DNA from: Reyranella sp.
Lineage (GTDB): Bacteria > Pseudomonadota > Alphaproteobacteria > Reyranellales > Reyranellaceae
NCBI GenBank assembly: GCA_030681635.1
Contig: JAUXRT010000650.1
Span: 1-12,755, forward strand
Reading direction: 5' to 3'
DNA length: 12,755 nt
Every line of letters starts with the position of its first letter. Position 1 is the stretch's first letter. This document shows positions 1 to 9,500 of this stretch, in pieces. The notes beneath the pieces are model-generated. The model searched no databases. It was given only the letters and a program-made list of their open reading frames with translations, and was not told where the DNA came from. The position numbers and the translations under genes are program-made.

Positions 1-306
1 GTCACGCTCAAGGCCGGGGAAATGTCGCTGCACCACGTGCTGCTGGTGCATGGATCGGGACCCAACACGACGGACGACCGCCGCATCGGCTTCGCCATCC
101 GCTACATCCCGCCCCATGTCCGCCAGCTGAAAGTCCGCGACTCCGCCATGCTGGTGCGCGGACGCGACACCCACGGCAACTTCGACCTGGAGCCCGATCC
201 CCAGGCCGATCTCGATCCCGCCGCGCTTGCCGCCCATCGCGACGCCACCGAACGGTCGGTGAAGGCGCTCTATTCAGGCACCGACCGCAAGCAGTTCCGC
301 GCCTAG
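1..306 (+). CDS. Phytanoyl-CoA dioxygenase (PhyH) family protein, 3' end only
   Basis: This is the C-terminal 101 residues of a protein whose start lies left of the window; frame 1 is open from base 1 to the TAG at 304-306. The segment LHHVLLVHGSGPN followed by DDRRIGFAIRYIP is the typical distal part of the PhyH fold, a non-haem Fe(II)/2-oxoglutarate oxygenase. By family alignment, His17 of the fragment (HGS) would be the distal iron ligand. Arg28, eleven residues later, would be the 2-oxoglutarate-binding Arg; this spacing matches human PhyH H264/R275. The proximal HxD iron motif lies outside the window, so activity cannot be judged. The tail (LYSGTDRKQFRA) is charged and soluble. PhyH-family proteins hydroxylate diverse small molecules and the substrate here cannot be inferred. 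The gene converges on the autotransporter gene with only six bases between the stops. Confidence 0.88.
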   Translation, partial: VTLKAGEMSLHHVLLVHGSGPNTTDDRRIGFAIRYIPPHVRQLKVRDSAMLVRGRDTHGNFDLEPDPQADLDPAALAAHRDATERSVKALYSGTDRKQFRA

Positions 307-312
307 GCGCGG
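297..312. terminator. 16-base perfect palindrome at the convergent gene junction
   Basis: Bases 297-312 read CCGCGCCTAGGCGCGG, identical to its own reverse complement. It overlaps the TAG stop of the PhyH-family gene and ends one base before the terminal stop of the autotransporter frame. As RNA it can fold into a six-pair GC stem with a CUAG loop in either direction. A bidirectional terminator or transcript-end hairpin fits the position, but there is no U-tract on either side, so intrinsic termination is unproven. Confidence 0.35.
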
Positions 313-531
313 CTACCAGGCGATCCTGAAGCCGGCCGAGATCGAGTGGCTGTCGGTGCCGGTGCCGACTTCGCCGTCGTAGCGAAGGTAGATCGACGTG
401 CTGTCGGCGATGGCGGTGCTGGCGGAAAAGCCGAGCACGGCGCTGTCGCGCTGAGGGGCTGCGCCAAAGACGGTGAAGGCAGCACCCGGCGCCCCGGCGA
501 AGCTCGCCGTCATCGGCCGCGACGTGTCGGC
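313..531 (-). pseudogene. Detached C-terminal end of the autotransporter beta-barrel, after an in-frame stop
   Basis: Seventy-two codons directly follow the TAA at 532-534 in the same frame, then a TAG at 313-315. They begin ADTSRPMTASFAGAPG and end in GFRIAW. This is what the last strands of an autotransporter barrel (PF03797) look like: an alternating strand pattern, a surface loop (SFAGAPGAAFTVFGA), a strand with IYLRYDGEV, and a terminal aromatic residue serving as the outer-membrane assembly signal. The preceding product ends GWVHE. Related barrels, as I recall them, continue WxHEYADTSRP, so the TAA most likely replaces a Tyr codon by one base change. No ribosome-binding site would restart translation usefully here: the internal ATG at 511-513 would give a 66-residue piece with no export signal. 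Together with 532-10359 this is one gene. Confidence 0.85.
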
Positions 532-3500
532 TTATTCGTGCACCCAGCCCAGCCGGAACTGCAGCGCGAGCCTGTCGCGCCAGCCGGCGTCGATAGCGCC
601 CGCGAGCTCGACGCCCAGGGTGCCGCGCATCGACTTGGTCGTCTGCTGCGCCACGTTGAGGTTGATCGAGCTGGCGCCGGTCTCGGCGAAATTCGCCTGG
701 GTCACCGTAGACGTCTGGAAGCGCGCGAAGGGCGTCAGCGTCGCCGCGGCCGGAGCATAGATGCCGATCTTGTAGCCGGCCTCGACCTGGGCCAGGAACT
801 GGTCGGCGCCGGTCTGGCCCCGCGCCGTGCGCGGCGGCAGGCCGGGGATGGTGATCATGCGGGTCATCTGGTTTTCGTTGTAGGCATACCCCGCTAGCGC
901 ATCGAGGTAGAACGCGGCCTCGGTGAAGGAGGCGTAGACGCTGGCCTGGTAGCTGTTGGTCGTGCCGCGACCGCTGAAATTGCTGACCCACTGATTGCCG
1001 CTCGCAAAGCCCAGCCCGAGCCCGACCAGGAAGCGCGGATCGGCGCGAAAGTCGACGCCGGTCGCGAAGCCGCCGGCGTTGTAGGTCAAGGTGGAGGAAT
1101 TGCCGTTGCCCGCGACGCTGCCGGTCCCGCCCAGCGCGCTGCCCCACAGGCTCCACGGGCTGGGACCTTCGTCCTCGCAGGCGACATCGCAGGCCAGAGC
1201 CAGGGCGACGCGCCCGCCGGCCCCGCTGCTGCGGCGGGCCGAGGCCATCTGCTGGCCGACGGCGTTCATGAACAAGAGGCTGTTGGCGATGTTGGCGGTG
1301 CCGAAGCCGGAATATTGCTGGCCGCTCAGGGCATTCATCGCCGCCTGTCCTTGCGCCAGGGTGAGCGTCGCCATGGTGCCGAGGACGGTGGCGAAGTCGC
1401 CGCTGGCGCCGGTGACGCCCTGGTCGAGCGCGCCGCCGACGGCCCTCTGATTGGCGGTTTGCGCCCCGCGCGCGAAGCCACCGGGCCTCAAGGTCAGGTA
1501 GACATTGTTGGTGTCGTAGCCCAGCGAGGCCTGCAGGAAGGGAAAGTTGCTGGTGACGCCGGCATAGGTGCCCGTCACCCCGCCGGTCGCGTTGACGATG
1601 GTGTAGGTGGTGCTGGGTGCATAGACGCCGGCCGCCGCCGCAACCGTCACGGTGCCGCCATTGATCGTGGCCGTGCCGGGGGCGCCGATGACATTGAGGC
1701 GATCGGCCTGTCCGCCGGCATTGACCTCGACCTCGTAGGAACTGCCGGCGGCCTGGGTGAACGTGCCACTCACCGTGAGGGTGCCGATCGAGTTGCCGGG
1801 CGCGAGCATGCCGTTGTTCGTGACGGTGCCGAAGATCGTCCCGCCGCCGCCGAGATTGGCGGTGCTGGCGACCGTCACGTTGCTGGTGATGCTGCCGTTG
1901 ACGGCCAACCGTCCGTTCGAGACGGTGGTCGGACCGGTGTAGGTATTGGTGCCCGTCAGGTTCAGTGTGCCGGTGCCGCTTTGCGTCACCGAACCGGTGC
2001 CCGAGATCACGCCGGTGTAGGTCGTGGCGTTCGGCAGGTCGAAGGTGAGCACGGCATTGTTGACGATATTGCCGGTGACCGTGCCGTTCGTGCTGCCGTT
2101 GCCGATCTGCAGCCGGCCGGCCGAGATCGTCGTCGTGCCCGTGTAGCCGTTGGTTCCCTCGACGAAGATCGTCGTGCCGGTGCCGGCCTGGGTGACGCCT
2201 CCGGTGCCGGAAATTACGCTGTTGACGGTCACCGTGTCGGAACGGTTGAACACGAGGGTGCCGTTGTTGACGACGGCGCCGGTGCCGAGCGTGCCCGTCG
2301 TGCCGCCGGCGCCGATGTTCAGGGTACCGGCCGAGATCGTCGTGGTGCCGCTGTAGCTGTTGGTGCCGGTCAGCGTCAGCGCGTTCGTGCCGACCTTGCT
2401 GAGCGCGCCGGTGCCCGAGATGTCATTGGCGACCGTGATCGCGTTCGAGCGGTTGATCTGCAGGGTGCCGTTGTTGACGACGGCGCCGCTGCCCAGCGTG
2501 CCAGTTGCGGTGTTGTTGCCGATGCTGAGCGTACCGGCCGAGATCGTCGTCGTGCCGCTGTAGGTATTGGCACCGGTCAGGCTCGCGGTGCCGGTGCCAT
2601 CCTTGGTGAACGTGCCGGTGGTGGTGCCGAGGACGCCGGCGATCGTCGTGTCGCCGGCACCGCCGACCGTAAGGTTCTGGCCGGCCCCGCCGATCGCGCC
2701 GTTCAGCGTCAGGGAGCCCGCATCCGAGTTGATGCGGCTCGGCCCCGCCAGCGTAATCGCGCCGCCGTAGACGTTGGCGCCCGAGATGTTGCGCAACGCA
2801 CCGCCGCTCGAGAGGCCCGAGCCGCTCAGCGACAGCGCCTCGGCGCCGACGGTGATGCTGTTCTGCAGTTCGAGTGCCGCGCCACTGGTCACCGTCACCC
2901 CGCCCGCCGTCGTGCCGAGCGCGGTGTTGTTGCGGATGTTGAGCGCGCCCGCGGAGATCGTGGTGGCCCCGGTGTAGGTATTGGCCGCCGTCAGGGTCGC
3001 CGTGCCGTCGCCGTCCTTGGTGAGCGTGCCCGTCGTCGTGCCGACCACGCCGCCGATCGTGGTGTCGCCGGCACCGCCGACCGTCAGGTTCTGCGCGGCA
3101 CCGCCGATCGCGCCATTGAGGGTCAGCGTGCCGGCATCGGAGTTGATCCGGGTCGCGCCGGCCAGGGTGATGGCGCCGCCGTAGGTGTTGGCCCCCGAGA
3201 CGTTGCGCAGCGCGCCTCCGGAGGCGACACCGCTGCCGTTCAGCGACAAGGCCTCGGCACCGACCGTGATGTCGTTCTGGATTTCCAGCGCCGCGCCGCT
3301 CGAGACGGTCGTGCCGGCAGCCGTGGTGCCGAGCGCCGTGTCGTTCCGTATGTTGAGCGCACCCGTCGTGACCGTCGTGGCACCGGTGTAAGTGTTGGTC
3401 CCGGTCACGCTGGTCGTCCCGGTGCCGATCTGGGTGACCGTGCCGGTGCCGGAAATCACACCCGAGACCGAGAGCGCATCGGAGCGGTTGAAGGCCAGGA

Positions 3501-6500
3501 TGCCGCCGCTGGTGACGACACCGCCCGTGCCGAGCGTGCCTGAAGTGCCGCCGGCGCCGATCCGCAGCGTGCCCTCGGTGATCGTCGTGGTGCCGCTGTA
3601 GGTGTTGGTTCCTGTCAGCGTCAGCGTGGTGGCGGCACCCGCCGCGCTCTTGGTCAGCGCGCCGGTGCCCGAGATGTCGTTGTCGATGGTGACGGCCGCG
3701 GTCGTCCGATCGAACAGGAGCGTGGCATTGTTGACGACGGCACCCGTGCCCAGCGTTCCGGTGGCACCGCCGCCACCAATATTGAGGGTGCCGACCGAGA
3801 TCGTCGTCGTGCCGGAATAGCTGTTGGCGCCGGTCAGAGTCGCCACGCCCGCCCCCAGCTTGGTCAAGGCGCCGGTGCCGGACACGGCGTTGGCGACCGT
3901 GACGTTGTCCGAGCGGTTGAGCTGCAGCGTGGCGTTGTTGACGACGGCGCCGGTGCCCAGCGTGCCGGCGGTGCCGCCTGCCCCGATGCTGAGCGTGCCG
4001 GCCGAGATCGTCGTCGTTCCCGAATAGGTGTTGGCGCCAGCCAGGCTGGTGGTGCCGTCACCGACCTGGTTCACCGTGCCGGTTCCCGAGATCACGTTCG
4101 CGGCCGTCATCGCATCGGAGCGGTTGAAGGCCAGCGTGCCGCCGGTGGTGACGACGCTGCCGGTGCCCAGCGACCCCGTCGTGCCGCCGGCGCCGACCTG
4201 CAGCGTGCCCTCGGTGATGGTCGTCGTGCCGCTGTAGCTGTTGGTCCCGGTCAGCGTCAGCGTCGTATTCGTGCCCGCCGCGCTCTTGGTCAGCGCGCCC
4301 GCGCCCGAGATATTGTTGGCGACCGTGATGGCGGCGTCGGTCCGGTCGAACAGAAGGATGGCGCTGTTGACCACGTTGCCCGTGCCGAGCGTGCCGGACG
4401 TGCCGCCGCCGCCGATGTTCAGCGTCCCGACCGAGATCGTCGTCGTTCCGGCGTAGGTATTGTTGCCCGTCAGGCTCGCGATCCCGGCGCCAAGCTTGGT
4501 CAGCGCCCCGGTGCCCGAGATGTCGTTGGCGATCGAAATGTTGTCCGAGCGGTTGAGCTGCAGGGTGGCGTTGTTGGTGACGCCGCCGCTGCCCAGCGTA
4601 CCGGCCGTGCCGCCGGCACCGACGCTCAGGATACCGGCCGAGATCGTCGTCGTGCCGCTATAACTGTTGGCGCCCGTCAGGCTGGTCGTGCCGGTGCCGA
4701 CCTGCGTAACCGCGCCGGTGCCCGAGATCGCGCTCGAGACCGTGAGCGCGCCGGTGCGGTTGAACTGCAGGGTGGCGTTGTTGGTGGTGGCCCCGGTACC
4801 CAGCGCGCCGGTCGCCCCGCCCGCGCCGATGCTGAGCGTGCCGGCCGAGATCGTCGTCGTGCCGGAATAGGTGTTGGCCCCTGTCAGGCTGGTCGTGCCG
4901 GCGCCGATCTGGCTCACCGTGCCGGTGCCCGAGATCACGTTGGCCACCGTGATGTCGTCCGAGCGGTTGAACCCCATCGCGGCATTGTTGACGACGGCGC
5001 CGGTGCCGAGCGTCCCGGAAGTGGCGCCGTCGCCCACCCGCAAGGTGCCGGCCGAGATCGTCGTGGTGCCTGAGTAGCTGTTGGCGCCGGTCAGCGTCGT
5101 CGTGCCCGCGCCGATTTGGGTCACCGCGCCGGTTCCCGAGATCACACTGCTGACGGTGAGGGCATCGGAGCGGTTGAAGGCCAGCGTGCCGCCGGTGGTG
5201 ACCACGCCACCGGTGCCCAGCGTGCCCACCGTGCCGCCGGCGCCGATCTGCAGGGTGCCCTCGGTGATCGTCGTCGTACCACTGTAGCTGTTCGTGCCGG
5301 TCAGCGTCAGCGTGGTCGCGGTCCCCGATGCAGTCTTGGTCAGCGAGCCCGTGCCCGAGATGTCGTTGTCGACGGTGACGGCATTCGAACGGTCGATGAT
5401 CAGCGCGGCATTGTTGATCACGGCGCCGGAGCCCAGCGTGCCGACCGTGCCGGCTCCGCCGATGTTGAGGGTGCCGGCCGAGATCGTCGTCGTGCCGGTG
5501 TAGCTGTTGGCGCCGGTGAGCGTGGTCGTGCCGATGCCGATCTGGCCGACGGTGCCGGTTCCCGAGATGGCACTGGAAACGGTAAGCGCAGTGGAGCGGT
5601 TGAACACCAGGCTGGCGTTGTTGGTGGTGGCGCCGGTCCCCAGCGCGCCCGTGGTGCCACCGGCACCGACACTCAGCGTGCCCGCCGAGATCGTCGTCGT
5701 GCCGCTGTAAGTGTTGGCGCCGGTCAGGCGGGTCGTGCCGTCGCCGAGCTGGCTCACCGCGCCGGTCCCCGAGATGGCGTTGGCCACCGTGATCGCATCG
5801 GAGCGGTTGAAGGCCAAGGTGGCATTGTTGGTGACGGCTCCCGTGCCCAGCGTGCCTGAAGTGCCGCCGGCGCCAATCTGCAACGTGCCGGTCGTGACCG
5901 TCGTGACGCCGCTGTAGGTGTTGGCGCCCGTCAAGGTCGTCGTCCCGGCGCCGAGCTTGGTCACGGTCCCGGTGCCGGAGATGACGTTGTCGACCGTGAG
6001 CGCGTCGGAGCGGTTGAACGACAGGCCGGCGTTGTTGACGACGTTGGCGGTGCCGAGCGTCCCCGTCGTGCCGCCGGCGCCGACCTGCAGGATGCCGGCC
6101 GAGATCGTCGTCGTGCCTGAGTAGCTGTTGGTGCCGGTCAGGATCGCGGTGCCCGCCGCGATGTTGGTGAGGGTGCCGGTGCCGGAAATGGCGTTGGCGA
6201 CCGTGACCGATCCGGTCCGGTTGATCTGCAGCGTGGCGTCATTGACGATCGCGCCGCTGCCCAGTGCCCCGGTCGCGCCGCCAGCACCGATGCTCAGGAT
6301 GCCAGCCGAGATCGTCGTCGTGCCGCTGTAGGTACTCACCCCCGTCAGGCTGGTCGTACCGCTGCCGATATGATTGATGTCGCCGGTGCCGGAGATCACG
6401 TTGGCCACGGTGAGCGCCCCCGTGCGGTTGAAGGCGAGCGTGGCATTGTTGGTCACCGCGCCGGTGCCGAGCTGGCCGGTCGCGCCGCCGGCACCGACCT

Positions 6501-9500
6501 GCAGAGTGCCGGTCGTGATGGTGGTGATGCCGCTATAGGTGTTGGCGCCGGTCAGGCTGGTCGTGCCGGTGCCGACCTGGCTCACCGCGCCGGTCCCGGA
6601 GATCACGTTGGCCACCGTGATCGCATCGGAGCGGTTGAAGGCCAGGGTGGCGTTATTGGTGACCGCACCCGTCCCGAGCGAACCGGCGGTGCCGCCGGCG
6701 CCGACCTGCAAGGTGCCGGTCGTGATCGTGGTGATGCCGCTGTAGGTGTTGGCGCCGGTGAGCGTCGTCGTCCCGGCGCCGAGGTTGGTCACGGTCCCGG
6801 TGCCGGAGATGACGTTGTCGACCGTGAGCGCATCGGAGCGGTTGAACGACAGGGCGGCGTTGTTGACGACGTTGCTGGTGCCGAGCGTGCCGATGGTGCC
6901 ACCGGCACCGACCTGCAGGACGCCGGTCGTGATCGTCGTGGTCCCCGAGTAACTGTTGGTCCCGGTCAGGATCGCCGTGCCGGCCGCGATCTTGGTGACG
7001 ACGCCAGTGCCGGAAATGTCGTTGGCGACCGTGACCGTTCCCGTCCGGTTGATCTGCAGGGTGGCGTCGTTGACGACCGCGCCGCTGCCCAGCACCCCGG
7101 TCGCGCCGCCGGCGCCGATGCTGAGGATGCCGGCCGAGATCGTCGTCGTGCCGCTGTAGGTGCTCGCCCCCGTCAGGCTGGTCGTGCCGCTGCCGATATG
7201 ATTGATGGCGCCGGTGCCGGAGATCGCCCCGGCCACGGTGAGCGCCCCGGTGCGGTTGAAGGTGAGCGTGGCATTGTTGGTCACCGCGCCCGTGCCGAGC
7301 TGGCCGGTCGCGCCGCCGGCGCCGACCTGCAAGGTGCCGGCCGAAATGGTCGTGGCGCCGCTGTAGGCGTTGGCTCCGGTCAGCGTGGTCGTGCCGGTAC
7401 CGGCCTGCGTCACCGCGCCGGTGCCAGAGATTACGTTCGCCACCGTGACCGCGTCCGAGCGATTGAACGCCAGCGTCGCGTTGTTGGTGACGGCGCCGGT
7501 GCCGAGGTTGCCTGAGGTGCCGCCGTCACCGATCTGCAGGGTCCCGGCCGTAACTGTGGTGATGCCGCTGTAGCTGTTGGCACCGGTGAGCGTGGTCGTC
7601 CCGGCGCCGAGCTTGGTCACCGCACCGGTGCCCGAGATCACGCTTTCGACAGTGAGGGCATCGGAGCGGTTGAAGGCCAGCGTGCCACCGGTGGTGACGA
7701 CGCCACCGGTACCCAGCGTACCTGAAGTGCCGCCAGCGCCGATCTGCAAGGTGCCCTCGGTGATCGTCGTGGTGCCGCTGTAGGTATTGGTCCCGGTCAG
7801 CGTCAGGACCGTGTTCGTCCCCGACGCACTCTTGGTCAGCGCACCCGTGCCCGAGATGTTGTTGGCGACGGTGAAGGCGGCATCCGAGCGGTCGATGAGC
7901 AACGTGGCGTTGTTGGTCACGGCGCCGGTGCCCAGCGTACCGGCCGTGCCGCCGGCGCCAACGCTCAGGATGCCGGCCGAGATCGTCGTCGTGCCGCTAT
8001 AACTGTTGGCCCCGGTCAGGCTGGTCGTTCCCGTGCCGACCTGGGTGACCGTGCCGGTGCCCGAGATCGCGCTCGAGACCGTGAGCGCCCCGGTGCGGTT
8101 GAACTGCAGGGCGGCGTTGTTGGTGGTGGCCCCGGTACCCAGCGCGCCGGTCGCCCCGCCCGCACCGATGCTGAGCGTTCCGGACGAGATGGTGGTCGTG
8201 CCTGAATAGGTATTGGCCCCGGTCAGGCTGGTCGTGCCGTCGCCGATCTGGGTGACGGCACCGCCGCCGGAGATCACGCCCGATACGGTGAGGGCATCGG
8301 AGCGGTTGAGGGCCAGCGTGCCGCCGGTCGTGACCACGCCGCCGGTGCCCAGCGTGCCCGAGGTGCCACCGGCGCCGATCTGCAGGGTGCCCTCGGTAAC
8401 GGTCGTCGTGCCGCTGTAGGTGTTGGTCCCCGTCAGCGTCAGCGTCGAGTTCGTCCCGGCCGCGCTCTTGGTCAGCGCGCCGGTGCCTGAGATGTTGTTG
8501 GCCACCGTGAGGGCGTCGTCCGTCCGGTCGATCAGGAGCGTGCCGCTGTTGAGCACATCGCCTGTGCCCAGGGTGCCGGTCGCGCCGCCGCCGCCGACGT
8601 TCAGCGTGCCGGCCGAGATGGTCGTGGTGCCGGTGTAGGTGTTCGTTCCCGTCAGCGTCGCGACGTTCGCCTGGAGCTTGGTCAACCCGCCCGTGCCCGA
8701 GATGTCGTTGGCGACGGTGACGGCATTCGAGCGGCTGATCTGCAGCGTGCCGTCGTTGACCACGGCGCCGGTGCCCAGCGCGCCGGTCGTCGTGTTGTTG
8801 CCGATGCTGAGCGTGCCGGCCGAGATCGTCGTCGTGCCTGAGTTGGTGTTGGTGCCGGTCAGGTTGGTCGTTCCCGCACCCTCTTTGGTGAGGGTGCCGG
8901 TGGTGGTGCCGATGACGCCGGCAATCGTGAGGGTGCCGGCGCCGCCGACCGTGAGGTTCTGGCCGGCGCCGCCGATCGCGCCGCTGAGCGTCAGCGTGCC
9001 GGCGTCGGAGTTGATCCGGGTGGCGCTGCCCAATGTGATGGCGCCGCCGTAGGTGTTGGCGCCGGAGATATTGCGAAGCGCGCCGCCATCGGCAACGCCC
9101 GTCCCGCTGAGCGTCAGGGCCTCGGCGCCGACGGTGATGTTGTTTTGCAGCTCAAGCGCGGCACCGCCGGCCACCGTCACGCCGCCCGCCGCCGTGCCGA
9201 GGGCGGCATTGCTGCGGATGTTCAGGATGCCTTCCGAGATCGTCGTTGCCCCGGTGTAGGTGTTGGCGCCGCTCAGCGTCACCGTGCCGGCGCCGTCCTT
9301 GGTGAAGGTGCCCGTCGTGGTGCCGATGATGCCACCGATCGTCGTGGCGCCGGCACCGCCGACCGTCAGGCTCTGGCCGGCGCCGCCGACCGCGCCCAGG
9401 GTGAGCGTGCCGGCGTCGGAGTTGATCCGGGTGGCGCCGGCGAGGGTGATGGCGCCGGTGAGGCTGTTGGTGCCCGAAATATTGTGCAGCGCGCCGCCAC

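Noticed and set aside
313..534. Frameshift as cause of the broken barrel
   Set aside because: The two parts are in the same frame (219 bases apart, divisible by three); only a nonsense codon separates them.
8..1156. Minus-strand ORF of 382 codons overlapping the barrel
   Set aside because: Out-of-frame shadow of the barrel and of the PhyH gene; extremely Arg-rich with no recognisable family.
1315..3543. Long plus-strand ORF of 742 codons rich in Arg, Gly and Ala (with similar ones at 5116-5859, 6370-7515 and 9145-9822)
   Set aside because: Antisense reading of the GC-rich repeat gene; the composition is typical of shadow frames and there is no domain or start context.
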